A stretch of DNA of 64,000 nt from Ohtaekwangia koreensis (GTDB taxonomy: Bacteria; Bacteroidota; Bacteroidia; Cytophagales; Cyclobacteriaceae), in contig NZ_FUZU01000004.1 of assembly GCF_900167975.1 (NCBI RefSeq), positions 918,993 through 982,992 of the forward strand, given 5' to 3'. Shown piece by piece: positions 1 through 8,828 of this stretch (its first letter is position 1; each line of letters begins with the position of its first letter). The notes beneath the pieces are model-generated. The model worked only from the letters and a program-made list of their open reading frames with translations, made no database searches and was not told the origin of the DNA. The translations under genes and the position numbers were made by a program.

Positions 1-2039
1 AATACTTCATCATCGCAGTTATAACCAACTTTCAAAGGTATTGAAGGCGCAATGGTAAATGTATCGGAGCGATAGTAATCATTACCAATTTTCATTCGTG
101 CTACTGCTACACCCAAGCCAGCAGGCGTTTTCCAGGTATAGGCGTCATCCGCTATAGCGATGTTTTCAGCGATCGTCTCGTAGGGGCTTCCATTCACACT
201 AACTTCAAGCGTTCCTGTATCTTCAAACGAGCTGTTCCATCGAAAGTATATTTCACTTTCAGCCTCGGTCTTATCGGAGCCTGTAGGATACGTCCATTGA
301 AACACATTAGCAGTATCCAACCAATAAGCAACGTGAAAGTCCTGTGTATCGGTCGCCAAATTTTTTGACGTTACTTGTAATTGATACGTGCCGGCAGCGG
401 GATCGTCAACCGTTATATATTCGACAGTATTCAGATGATCAGGTTTGCGTATTGCAGCTTTCGAAAGTGAATCAGCATGCGGATAATGACTGAGTACCCA
501 GGGATGCCACTGCAAGTTCCCATTCGTAAGTTTACCGTCGAGATCATTTACAATTGCTATTGCATCGCCAGCGGCTGCAGCGGGATCATTCCAGGTTACG
601 GCTACACGCAAGGTCTTTATACCGGAAGGAATATGAATGTCCATCGTCTTCGTTTCATTTTGACCGATGTTGTCATTCTTAAAGAAAGCGGCTTTCACAA
701 GCTGTATGGCCTGGTAAGCATTGACAGCCCCGTACCCGGAAATGAAATCGATCCCTCTATTTTCCACATCATCTGCGGAAGCAATCAATATAGCTTTCAC
801 CAAAGCCGCAGATGGAAGCTGCGAATATATATTCTTATAGGCATGTTGCACAAGTATACTAATTCCCGATACCATCGCGGCAGCGTCCGATGTTCCTTCA
901 GATCCAAACGCAACAAGTTCAGGCTTAAGACGTCCATCATATGCAGGGCCTCTTGAGTTCAATGTGCTTACTTCTCTGGTTTTATCGGTGGCGCTTACGG
1001 TAAGTACATTTTTTGCCATTTTCATGTTGCCGCTCAAATTCGCGTAGCCGGCAATACCTGCATAGGTTCCCGATGTACTTACAGTTGAACCGGAATTACC
1101 AGCAGAAAATATATGTAGCAACTCCGAATTATTATTAACGCTTACATCGTAAGCATGAGCTTCTGCTCCATATATATTGTCAACGCTTACTCCGTACGAA
1201 TGATTTTGCACGGAAATGCCCAAAGAGGAAAGTGTTGCACCATCATCGGGTAGCAGGTTCGAGAAACTTGACGCGGTAATGCGGCTTGCCCATGCGGCTC
1301 CTTTTGAAGCCGGTATTGAATTTCCGCCACCTGCGATGATCGTAGCCATCTGCGCTGCGTGTAATGATCTCTCTTCGTCCGTGAGCATTGAGGTAAATGC
1401 CCTACCCGCAAGGTCTATATCTGTTGTATCAAATGATCGCTCTTTGATACACACATTCAATCCTTCACCACTCAATTCGTGGTATATATTATGAACTATA
1501 TTTACCTTATTAACACCTATATCTTGAAAACTATTGGATGTTTCTTCGATTATTTCCTCAGGTGATATACCTATAAATACTACCACATCACATTCTAATA
1601 GTATATCAAGGTCGTTTTCTGCATTCAGTCTAAGTAAAATTGTATTCGAAGCTGCGTGTTCATTTAAAATTTCACACCTGGATATATGTTCGCGTATATA
1701 CTGTTTAAACACATATACATCAACTACCTGGACAGAAAGTATATTACCGGTAATATCGGTTTTCGTAAATGCTGGCGCTAGTTTCCAGCGATTGTCGTTT
1801 ATATACTCACCCCGCAATCGTTCTCTCCCTTGTGCATTTTCATTAAAAAAACACACGTAATCTCCTGACGGTAATGCTCTTGCAAACTTTATAGCATGCG
1901 TCCGCTGCAATTCATTTATTTCCTCACGCGATGCCTTCACTAAAATGTGCTGCAACTTATTTTGACTATATATAGTAGAGTAAATAAATATCAACGCTAT
2001 ACTTACTACCAACCTCTTTATAATATAGTATACATTCAT
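1..2039 (-). CDS. S8 subtilisin-like serine protease, C-terminus off the window
   Basis: The reading frame opens with ATG at 2039 and stays open to base 1, giving at least 679 residues. Residues 1-25 form a signal peptide, so the protein is exported. The subtilase core spans about 190-450. The Ser motif GTSDAAAMVSG gives Ser384, the His motif HAAQMATIIAG gives His227, and SAGNSG gives the oxyanion Asn315. The strand that normally carries the catalytic Asp reads NVCIKERSFDTTDIDL, so Glu200 sits where Asp is expected. After about residue 450 comes a beta-rich region resembling the domains that follow the catalytic core in large Bacteroidota subtilases. A C-terminal secretion domain may lie outside the window. 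It is divergent from the M57 peptidase. Family assignment is firm; activity with Glu in place of Asp is uncertain. Confidence 0.88.
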   Translation of the reverse strand, partial: MNVYYIIKRLVVSIALIFIYSTIYSQNKLQHILVKASREEINELQRTHAIKFARALPSGDYVCFFNENAQGRERLRGEYINDNRWKLAPAFTKTDITGNILSVQVVDVYVFKQYIREHISRCEILNEHAASNTILLRLNAENDLDILLECDVVVFIGISPEEIIEETSNSFQDIGVNKVNIVHNIYHELSGEGLNVCIKERSFDTTDIDLAGRAFTSMLTDEERSLHAAQMATIIAGGGNSIPASKGAAWASRITASSFSNLLPDDGATLSSLGISVQNHSYGVSVDNIYGAEAHAYDVSVNNNSELLHIFSAGNSGSTVSTSGTYAGIAGYANLSGNMKMAKNVLTVSATDKTREVSTLNSRGPAYDGRLKPELVAFGSEGTSDAAAMVSGISILVQHAYKNIYSQLPSAALVKAILIASADDVENRGIDFISGYGAVNAYQAIQLVKAAFFKNDNIGQNETKTMDIHIPSGIKTLRVAVTWNDPAAAAGDAIAIVNDLDGKLTNGNLQWHPWVLSHYPHADSLSKAAIRKPDHLNTVEYITVDDPAAGTYQLQVTSKNLATDTQDFHVAYWLDTANVFQWTYPTGSDKTEAESEIYFRWNSSFEDTGTLEVSVNGSPYETIAENIAIADDAYTWKTPAGLGVAVARMKIGNDYYRSDTFTIAPSIPLKVGYNCDDEV

Positions 2040-2150
2040 CGGACGTAAAAAAAGATATATTTAACTACAAAGTGAATTAAAAACTTGATAAGTTAAACCT
2101 AATTCATTTACTTGTTGCTATTAATTAACCATTACCTAAACTTAAAAGTT

Positions 2151-2948
2151 ATGAGAAAGATGTACGCAACTTGCTGCGTGGCTATTCTATTTGCCGCGCT
2201 TTCTTGTCAGGAACAAGAAGAAGCAAAAAATGAAGTTTCACCTAAAATTGTTGAACAACTAAATGCCGCAGGTTTTGACACCAGTGAAGGATTGTCAAAA
2301 CTAAGTGATGGCACTTATCTTGTTGAAGGTGATATCAAGTTAACAGAAGCCCAGATCTCCAAACTCGATGGTGCCGTGAACCTCAGTCCTGGTGCAGATG
2401 AAGAACACTACCGCACAACAAACCTGGTAACCAGTACACCCCGTACTATATATGTATACCTGGATGCTGGTTTCGGTACCTATATGCGAAATTCTTTTAA
2501 CACAGCGTTGAGCCGCTACAACGCGCTTGGTCTTACGTTGAACTTCCAATCTACTACCAATGCCTCTGCTGCTGACATCCAGATTTTGTCATTCTATGAA
2601 AATAGCAATACACTGGGTTTCAGTGCCGGCTTCCCTACCGGTGGCGATCCTGCAAGTCCAATTCAATTGAACACATATTACTATAACAACACATCACAAC
2701 GTGCTGATGCTGCTACGGTAATTGCGCATGAGATTGGTCATGCTATCGGGTTTCGTCATACAGACTATATGAGACGCAGATATAGCTGTGGCTCTGGCGG
2801 CACCGAAGGTACTGCTGGTGTTGGTGCTGTTTATATTCCAGGTACACCAACAGGTCCATCTGCTAATTCATGGATGCTGGCATGTTCCAACGGTACCGAT
2901 CGTCCGTTTACTTCAGCCGATCAAACTGCTTTGACAACTGTATACTAG
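2151..2948 (+). CDS. M57-type (HEIGH) zinc metallopeptidase lipoprotein
   Basis: The frame is open from 2112, but the start at 2151 gives a clean lipoprotein signal ending in ALSC and is preferred. The mature protein begins C-Q-E-Q-E-E, an acidic stretch that in Bacteroidota favours export of the lipoprotein to the cell surface. The zinc site HEIGHAIGFRHTD lies at about residues 193-205 and matches the dual-action HEIGH peptidase family (M57), with the extended HExxHxxGxxH ligand set. Length about 265 residues, usual for the family. It is transcribed alone, away from the S8 protease, and ends in a strong hairpin terminator. Its substrate cannot be read from the sequence. Confidence 0.85.
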   Translation: MRKMYATCCVAILFAALSCQEQEEAKNEVSPKIVEQLNAAGFDTSEGLSKLSDGTYLVEGDIKLTEAQISKLDGAVNLSPGADEEHYRTTNLVTSTPRTIYVYLDAGFGTYMRNSFNTALSRYNALGLTLNFQSTTNASAADIQILSFYENSNTLGFSAGFPTGGDPASPIQLNTYYYNNTSQRADAATVIAHEIGHAIGFRHTDYMRRRYSCGSGGTEGTAGVGAVYIPGTPTGPSANSWMLACSNGTDRPFTSADQTALTTVY

Positions 2949-2962
2949 ATTAATAAGTGCTT

Positions 2963-3002
2963 AAAACTGCCGCGGTCTTCACGGGATCGTGGCAGTTTTT
3001 TT
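2963..3002 (+). terminator. Rho-independent terminator of the M57 gene
   Basis: AAAACTGCCGCG pairs with CGTGGCAGTTTT (one G-U pair) and is followed by a T run, 15 bases after the stop codon of the peptidase gene. Confidence 0.85.
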
Positions 3003-3185
3003 AAGATCCTTTCGTCTTTGTAGTGTATGCTATAGTACCAGTATATATTCCAGAAAAACCACTCTTGAAAAAAATTCATACCTCCGATTTTCAAAATCGT
3101 CCACGCCATAGTCACATAGTCATTATAAAGCCATTAAAAAATGACTTTATAAATAGATTCTTAAGAAAGAATACTGACTGATTAC

Positions 3186-3214
3186 TTGGATTTGATTTTT
3201 TTGATGTATTTTTG
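3186..3214 (+). promoter_or_regulatory. Candidate Bacteroidota promoter for the TetR gene
   Basis: TTG at 3186-3188 and TATTTTTG at 3207-3214 fit the -33 TTG and -7 TAnnTTTG pattern of the Bacteroidota housekeeping sigma factor, with an 18-base spacer. The ATG of the regulator follows 31 bases later. Only pattern matching supports it. Confidence 0.45.
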
Positions 3215-3245
3215 GACTGAAAAACGGATAGAGTCTAAAATTTTA

Positions 3246-3848
3246 ATGAGCCAGTCTCTGCACATGACGAAAGATGAAGCGATACGCGTTGAGGTGTTGA
3301 AAGCGGCGCGTGCACTTTTCCAGCGGTTTGGTTTATTTAAAACCACGATGGAGGACATCGCGAAAGCCACTGGTAAGGGAAAAAGTACACTTTACTACTA
3401 CTACGCGAGCAAAGACGAAATCTTTGACGCTGTGATCAGTGAGGACATGGAAGAAGTAATAAACCTCGTCACGATTGCCGTAGATAAGGTGTCGTCCGCT
3501 GAAGATAAACTCAAAGCTTTTACTTCTATAAGAATTAAATTATTAAATCAGAAAGCGAATTTATATAGTATCATTTTCGGTGAGATATCCGAAAATCCAA
3601 ACCTTATCAGGAAACTCAAAAAGAAATACGAGAACAGAGAACTTGAAACCTTGAAGGATATCTTGTCGTATGGCGTACAGACCAAGGAGTTCAAAATTGA
3701 AGATGGAGACCTTGACGACCTTGCATACGTGATGCTCTGCGCATTTCGCGGAATTGAGATGGGAATATTTGAAGATAACCGCATCAAGAAAATAGGTGAT
3801 CGCATGGATATAATTCTTGATCTATTAATTCACGGTTTCAAAAAATAA
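3246..3848 (+). CDS. TetR/AcrR family transcriptional regulator
   Basis: The N-terminal helix-turn-helix is at about residues 15-60 with the family signature: a TTMEDIAKATGKGKSTLYYYYASKDEIF-like stretch in which T-x-x-D-I-A and G-x-x-Y-Y-Y-x-x-K-D-E are recognisable. The C-terminal helical ligand and dimer domain follows. The frame is open from 3186, but the ATG at 3246 starts just before the conserved fold and lies downstream of a good promoter match, so it is preferred. Length 200 residues is usual. No gene follows on the same strand for 550 bases, so the target is not obvious. A perfect 12-base inverted repeat lies 16 bases after the stop. Confidence 0.88.
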   Translation: MSQSLHMTKDEAIRVEVLKAARALFQRFGLFKTTMEDIAKATGKGKSTLYYYYASKDEIFDAVISEDMEEVINLVTIAVDKVSSAEDKLKAFTSIRIKLLNQKANLYSIIFGEISENPNLIRKLKKKYENRELETLKDILSYGVQTKEFKIEDGDLDDLAYVMLCAFRGIEMGIFEDNRIKKIGDRMDIILDLLIHGFKK

Positions 3849-3863
3849 TTTTTTTGGACAATA

Positions 3864-3890
3864 ATCGACCAAAATACGATTTTGGTCGAT
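3864..3890. repeat. Perfect 12-bp inverted repeat with a 3-base centre
   Basis: ATCGACCAAAAT, then ACG, then ATTTTGGTCGAT. A stem this perfect with a 3-base loop directly after the TetR stop could be a terminator hairpin, although no T run follows on the plus strand. It could also be a dimeric repressor binding site. Sequence alone does not decide. Confidence 0.6.
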
Positions 3891-4398
3891 AAATCAAAAT
3901 AGTGAATCTATACCTGACATGGTCTTTTAACCGTGCAAGAGACTATATCAGTGAAAGGCAAGATGTATATGAGCACGAGCTGAAAGTCTTGCAAAGGCGT
4001 TTACATTATATAGGCAGTGTTTGCTTGTTACCAGAATACTTATACTTCCTAAATCTGCTCTGTAATCGTTTTCGTAAAAGTGGTAAAGCGGTTGCCTGTT
4101 TATATGCTTCATTGATTAAACTAAAAAATAATTCACATCTGTGACACTTTTTTGAACGATTAGGGGTTAGGACTCGGCACCGGTATATATAGAGGTTTAG
4201 GGGTGTTTCTTTTACCGGTTGCCAGTCCTTTATAAAAAAGAGCATTCTACTATAGATGAAGGATTTGTGAAGTTGATTAGCGGGTATACCGGTTGCAGCT
4301 GAGATGGGGTATGTCACTGCAGCCGGTGATATCTGATAAAAGAATCACGAAGTACAATATAAAATATACCAATACGTCTAGCGTGATAAAACTTTAGC
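3891..4398. other. Intergenic stretch without a convincing gene
   Basis: About 500 bases between the inverted repeat and the acyl-carrier-like gene. Short open frames exist on both strands (3902-4144 and 4006-4317), but their translations are basic and low in recognisable pattern and show no clear start context, so they are not called. No tRNA or promoter match that I trust was seen. Confidence 0.5.
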
Positions 4399-4656
4399 AT
4401 GAAAAATTTATTTTACTATCAAAACCTGAACAGAATCAAAGCGGTACTGTCACTTTATGGAATCGCTTCTGCGCGCGTTAAGCCTGAGACAGATCTGGTT
4501 CATGATCTTGGATTCCGTAATCTTGAAATGCTTTCATTGATGCTTGAGATCGAAGAAGCACTTCACGCAGAGTCGCTGTTCGATGGGCCCGATGGAATGA
4601 AAACGATCGATGATATACTTCTCAACATTGAGAAGAAGCACCTGGTGCCCGCATAA
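4399..4656 (+). CDS. Acyl-carrier-protein-like protein lacking the phosphopantetheine serine
   Basis: An 85-residue protein with the acyl carrier layout: helix I, then V-K-P-E-T-D-L-V-H-D-L-G-F, then acidic helix II (LSLMLEIEEAL), then M-K-T-I-D-D-I-L-L-N-I. In true acyl carriers the loop reads L-G-x-D-S-L and the Ser carries 4'-phosphopantetheine. Here residues 40-42 are Arg-Asn-Leu, so the modified serine is absent. It may be a structural or regulatory relative, or a decayed copy. It ends 11 bases before the LpxR-like gene, which suggests co-transcription. Fold assignment is by pattern only. Confidence 0.65.
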   Translation: MKNLFYYQNLNRIKAVLSLYGIASARVKPETDLVHDLGFRNLEMLSLMLEIEEALHAESLFDGPDGMKTIDDILLNIEKKHLVPA

Positions 4657-4667
4657 CGATTGTATAT

Positions 4668-5646
4668 ATGCGTTCGTTTGTATTCGTGCTGATGCTTCTT
4701 TCTGCCGCCGCTATAGCGCAGCAGCAGCCGGTACAAATGTTCAGACTATATGAGGAGAATGATCTGTTTACTCCTAACAGTACAGACAGAGGCTATACTA
4801 ACGGGGCGCGTCTCGATTTTTTCTATAGGAGGCCACAACCAGGGAAATCAATCTTTAACAGCTTCCTTAAAGGCTGGCGACAACAGTGTCAATACCTATA
4901 GCTGGAGTGTCATGCAGACCATGTATACTCCGGAAAACATTTCAACCACTAGTCCAGATCCATTTGACTATCCATATTCCAGTGCACTGTTCATAAGCAG
5001 TGCGCTGCACTCGGCAAACCCTGTGAGGAAATATATACTTCAAACCGAGTGGATCGCAGGTGTGATGGGTAAATACGCTTTCGGCGAGCAGATTCAATCC
5101 TTTGTTCACAACCATACCAACAGCCCGAAACCCATGGGCTGGGATCATCAATTGTCACCAGCACTTCTGATCAATCTGAATTTACGATTTGAGAAATCGC
5201 TTGTTCAGAAAAAATTCATTGAGATACTATACGGAAGCGATGTATATATCGGGACTTTACAAGATGGTGTTAAATTTCATTCGACCTTTCGTATTGGAAA
5301 AATGGCTTCATACTTTTCAGGATATATCGAGCAGTATTCATCATTCAACAATACTCCCAGACTCAAATCATACTTTACCGTTCGCCCTGCTTTCGATATT
5401 GTACTTCACAATACGATGATCGAAGGCAACGTCTTCAAGCGTGGTATATTTACCAGTGATAGTCAGGAGAAAAACATCCCGGTTCCGAAACCTGTTGTGA
5501 ATCGGTTTCTAAAGTCAATAGATATAGGATATGTTATCGCTTATCGAGGCGTTGGTGCGTCCTTCACCTACAAACTATCATCTTCAGACATTCATAATCT
5601 ACCGGCACACGCAGTAGGAAATATCTCTATTTACATTTTACCGTAA
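4668..5646 (+). pseudogene. lpxR: LpxR/DUF2219-like lipid A deacylase, broken by one frameshift
   Basis: The frame starting at 4668 encodes a signal peptide (MRSFVFVLMLLSAAAIAQ) and the family opening Y-E-E-N-D-L-F...T-D-R-G-Y-T-N-G, then runs into a stop at 4901. The +1 frame continues the same family from about 4867: A-G-D-N-S-V-N-T-Y-S-W, Q-T-M-Y-T-P, then P-M-G-W-D-H-Q-L and the barrel strands, ending at 5646. Joining the frames at about 4863-4870 (TTCCTTAAAGG) restores a protein of about 325 residues, near the family size. A single extra base therefore explains the break. Intact members are outer-membrane barrels that remove the 3'-acyloxyacyl chain of lipid A. The break could be a recent mutation or a sequencing error. 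Confidence 0.75.
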
Positions 5647-5835
5647 CCTAAATTTCAAAAAAATCGTAGACAAATTATAGTAATATATAATTACAACATG
5701 TGGCGAAAGTTGGTGGGGCCGATCTTTTTATAAGTATAGGAACGGTTTTTTATAGCTACAACTTCGATCATCTCAGTTTGCATATCCCCAGCTTACTCAA
5801 TCTTAAAATTATTTTAACCCTGAATATATTCTGAC

Positions 5836-6624
5836 ATGCGTCTTCTCTTTTTTAGTTTAATTTTTATTCTAACCGATTGCTCTTTGTTTGAATACCATCC
5901 CTATGAAGTAATCGTTCCCGATGACGAGCAGGATCTGAATGCAAAAGCTATTCAAACGATTCAAGCTACTGTTCCACAAAAGGATACCATGACGCTTATA
6001 CTCATGGGAGACACGCAACGATTCTACGATGACGTTGACGATTTTGTAGCAAGCGCTAATACATACGCTGCAGATTTCGTGGTACTGAACGGTGACATTA
6101 CTGATTTTGGAATCAACGATGAGTTCCATTGGGTTCATGACATCATGAAAAAATTAAACAAGCCTTACCTGGCGGTGATCGGGAATCATGATGTATCGGG
6201 GAACGGCGAGCTCATATTTAAAAAAATGTATGGCCCCCTGAACTATTCATTTATTAAAAACGGATTCAAGTTTATTTTTCTGAACACAAACTCCCGTGAA
6301 TATAGATTTAACGGACACGTACCGGATACAACATGGCTTAAAGATCAATTGAATGGTGACGACTTCAGTCATGGCGTTGTTTCATCGCACGTCCCTCCTT
6401 TTGACAATGATTTTGATCCAGCGTTGGAGAATGCCTATGCCAGGATATTACGGCACTCGAACAAAGTAAATGTGTCGCTGCATGGTCATTTGCACAGTTA
6501 CTCAAATTCACAACCATACGATGATGGTATTCAATATATAGTATCAACCAGTATGGATCAGCGTATGTACCTGATCTTAAAATTATGGAGCGATAAATTC
6601 AGCGTGAAGGAGGTTTATTACTAG
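5836..6624 (+). CDS. Calcineurin-like metallophosphoesterase lipoprotein
   Basis: The five metallophosphoesterase motifs are visible in order: M-G-D-T-Q (about residue 58), N-G-D-I-T-D (about 84), G-N-H-D (about 116), the S-S-H-V-P His (about 184) and H-G-H-L-H-S (about 217). They bind a dinuclear metal centre that hydrolyses phosphoesters. The N-terminus MRLLFFSLIFILTDC is a short lipoprotein signal, so the enzyme is exported. The next gene starts one base after the stop, so the two form a unit. Substrate unknown. Confidence 0.85.
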   Translation: MRLLFFSLIFILTDCSLFEYHPYEVIVPDDEQDLNAKAIQTIQATVPQKDTMTLILMGDTQRFYDDVDDFVASANTYAADFVVLNGDITDFGINDEFHWVHDIMKKLNKPYLAVIGNHDVSGNGELIFKKMYGPLNYSFIKNGFKFIFLNTNSREYRFNGHVPDTTWLKDQLNGDDFSHGVVSSHVPPFDNDFDPALENAYARILRHSNKVNVSLHGHLHSYSNSQPYDDGIQYIVSTSMDQRMYLILKLWSDKFSVKEVYY

Positions 6625-6625
6625 T

Positions 6626-7234
6626 ATGAAAAAGAATTACAAATTATTCACAATAGCTATAGCATTATTTTATTTTGTTACCGGCATAACCCTGGCACAA
6701 GATAGCACGGCTATCAAGCCGAGGCCCAAATGGTATATTCCTGATGCACTGGATCTGCAATACGCAGGGAGCATTGGTTTTTTATCTGCCGGAGCGGGAT
6801 ACGATATCATTCATAAGAAAGCGAGCATTGATATACTCTTTGGTTATCTACCCAGAGCGATTGGTGGAAATGATATATCCACAATCACTTTAAAATTCAC
6901 AGCACTTCCCTGGAAGATACGAGCCGGAGACAATACAACTATTTACCCCATCACGGTCGGTACATTTTTCAGTTATACCATGGGGGAGAAATATAGTTCT
7001 GATTTGCCTTCCTGGTACCCAGATGGATATTACTGGTGGAGTGAGGCAGTACGTGTAAATATATTTATAGGAGGTAAAGTCCGCCATAAGTTCTCGAAAA
7101 ATATATGGGAGGCTTACTACGAAGTCGGCACCAACGAATTGAAACTGGTAAGCTACGTTCAGAACACCGGGTATCTTACCGTTTGGGATATACTCCATGC
7201 CGGTGCAGGCGTCCGCTTCTACCTGAACCCATAA
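6626..7234 (+). CDS. Secreted envelope protein, possible small outer-membrane barrel
   Basis: A signal peptide (cleavage near T-L-A-Q, residue 25) is followed by about 180 residues of alternating hydrophobic and polar, aromatic-rich segments: YAGSIGFLSAGAGYDI, IDILFGYLPRAIGG, WEAYYEVGTNELKL, and an end in A-G-A-G-V-R-F-Y-L-N-P. A closing aromatic strand is usual for small outer-membrane barrels. I do not recognise a named family. Translationally linked to the preceding metallophosphoesterase. Confidence 0.65.
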   Translation: MKKNYKLFTIAIALFYFVTGITLAQDSTAIKPRPKWYIPDALDLQYAGSIGFLSAGAGYDIIHKKASIDILFGYLPRAIGGNDISTITLKFTALPWKIRAGDNTTIYPITVGTFFSYTMGEKYSSDLPSWYPDGYYWWSEAVRVNIFIGGKVRHKFSKNIWEAYYEVGTNELKLVSYVQNTGYLTVWDILHAGAGVRFYLNP

Positions 7235-7264
7235 GTACGAGACATCGATAAACAGAAAAGTTAT

Positions 7265-8212
7265 CTACGAAATAGTATTTCTATAGCGCTCGATCAGTCC
7301 GCTAATTTTTTTGTTTTTGGTCAAGAGATTGTACCCGGCAATCCCAAGCGCGGCTGTTAGTATACCTGCGAGAACATCAAGAACATAGTGATGCCCGGTA
7401 TATACAGCTGCAAACCAGATCCCTACCGTAATAGTGACGAACACTATATTAATCCATCCTAACCTGTACTTTAATCCTACATAAGTAACAATGAGCGGAT
7501 AGGCAGAATGCAACGATGGCATTGCTGCAAATACATTCGAGCCTTTGGCATAGAGTGAGGTAAATATATTAATGCCAAAGAATTGATCGAAACGCACCAA
7601 GCCGGCTGTATTTCCGGGAGTGCCTGCATGAAATTCAAAACCGAATTGGTGTACATACCAGGGTGGTGCCGCAGGGTATATATAGTAAACGACAAATCCC
7701 AGTAGGTTTACCAGGAGAAAGGTAAGTGCAAATTCGAGGAACTGACCTTTGTCTTTGTAGAACAGATAGCCAGCAAATGCCAATGGAACAGGAATCCAGC
7801 AGAGATAAAATATACCTGTCATCACATCTACAAAAGTATAACTATGCTGCAGCCAGAACTCGTTAGGTGTAAGGGTAATGTTGTCTTGTAGTATACCAAA
7901 AATGTTTTTCTCGGCATCGTACAAACTTTTAATATGAACAGGATTGAAAGCATAGTTTGGAAATGCTTTCATATAGTCGTAGATAATCCAGTAAACAATA
8001 AAGATCGAGAAGCCCAGAATGAATTTACGCGTAACAGAAGACGCCAGGTAAAGCGTACTGAACAATGCGATTAAGAAGAGCTGATCGGTTTTAAAACCAA
8101 TTAGACCCCACGATACCAAAAGATATATAGCGGAAGCAACACACGCTACCAGCACATGTCGAAGGGTAAAATTAAACATGGACTGGTCCAGGTATTTCGT
8201 ATTATTTCTCAA
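7265..8212 (-). CDS. PAP2-superfamily AUR1-like inositol phosphorylceramide synthase (inferred)
   Basis: A membrane protein of 315 residues with about six hydrophobic segments. The PAP2 catalytic motifs are M-P-S-L-H-S-A-Y-P at about 231 and T-G-H-H-Y-V-L-D-V-L-A-G at about 273. The form PSLH plus GHHYxxDxxAG is that of the AUR1 branch, which moves the phosphoinositol head group from phosphatidylinositol to ceramide. It is the last gene of the long sphingolipid and inositol-lipid operon and overlaps the hydroxylase gene by 11 bases. Membership of the superfamily is clear. The ceramide substrate is inferred from the neighbours, and a general lipid phosphatase is the alternative. Confidence 0.78.
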   Translation of the reverse strand: MRNNTKYLDQSMFNFTLRHVLVACVASAIYLLVSWGLIGFKTDQLFLIALFSTLYLASSVTRKFILGFSIFIVYWIIYDYMKAFPNYAFNPVHIKSLYDAEKNIFGILQDNITLTPNEFWLQHSYTFVDVMTGIFYLCWIPVPLAFAGYLFYKDKGQFLEFALTFLLVNLLGFVVYYIYPAAPPWYVHQFGFEFHAGTPGNTAGLVRFDQFFGINIFTSLYAKGSNVFAAMPSLHSAYPLIVTYVGLKYRLGWINIVFVTITVGIWFAAVYTGHHYVLDVLAGILTAALGIAGYNLLTKNKKISGLIERYRNTIS

Positions 8213-8828
8213 AATCAGATCTGAATATTTTATCCCATAAAGCAGAGCTCACACCATATCCACGGTCAGGATTTGCATAGTGATGCTGCATGTGATGCTG
8301 CTTTATTTTTTTCATGATGGGATTGGTAAACGTTAAATGGTGCATGGCATAGTGTGAAATGTCATATACCAGGTATCCAAAAATAAAGGCAGCAAAAAAA
8401 GCACTCACGTATTCATAGGGAAGCAACCAGAGGAACAGGAAATAAAAACCTGTGGCCAGTGGAATGCTTACGGAGGGAGGCATTACAAGACGAAGACGAT
8501 CATTAGGATAGTCATGATGAACTCCATGAAAAATAAAATGCATTCTTAGTCCCCATTTTGATTTCGGCACAAAATGAAAAACAAACCGGTGAAGTATATA
8601 TTCTGTCAATGTCCAAAATAACAAGCCACCCAAAAAGGTTACTATAAAGGTTGTTATATTATTGTGGGCAACGGCAAACGCTTTCCATGAAAAGTATATA
8701 ATTACCGGTACAAAAATAAAAATCGGCACAGAGAAATGTACTTTGGATAATTTCTCCATCCAATCCATTTTAAACATGCGTGTGGATTCCTGTGAATTGG
8801 AAACAAAATTCTTTTTCATAGCACTCAT
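8202..8828 (-). CDS. FA2H/Scs7-like sphingolipid fatty-acid 2-hydroxylase (sterol desaturase superfamily)
   Basis: A 208-residue membrane protein with the di-iron histidine boxes HRFVFH, HFIFHGVHHDYPND, HYAMHH and QHHMQHH between four hydrophobic segments. The stretch H-G-x-H-H-x-x-P-x-D-x-x-R-L-V-M-P-P is the signature shared by yeast Scs7 and animal FA2H, which hydroxylate carbon 2 of the N-acyl chain of ceramide. No cytochrome b5 domain is fused, unlike in fungi, so the electron donor is separate. It overlaps DUF4833-like (ATGA) and the AUR1-like gene. The role in making 2-hydroxy-ceramide is inferred from signature plus operon. Confidence 0.8.
   Translation of the reverse strand: MSAMKKNFVSNSQESTRMFKMDWMEKLSKVHFSVPIFIFVPVIIYFSWKAFAVAHNNITTFIVTFLGGLLFWTLTEYILHRFVFHFVPKSKWGLRMHFIFHGVHHDYPNDRLRLVMPPSVSIPLATGFYFLFLWLLPYEYVSAFFAAFIFGYLVYDISHYAMHHLTFTNPIMKKIKQHHMQHHYANPDRGYGVSSALWDKIFRSDFEK

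Noticed and set aside
3902..4317. Two overlapping open frames on opposite strands between the TetR and acyl-carrier-like genes
   Set aside because: No recognisable composition, start context or motif; likely chance.
4668..5646. Programmed +1 frameshift in the LpxR-like gene
   Set aside because: No known slippery codon plus stop arrangement is at the shift point, so mutation or sequencing error is simpler.
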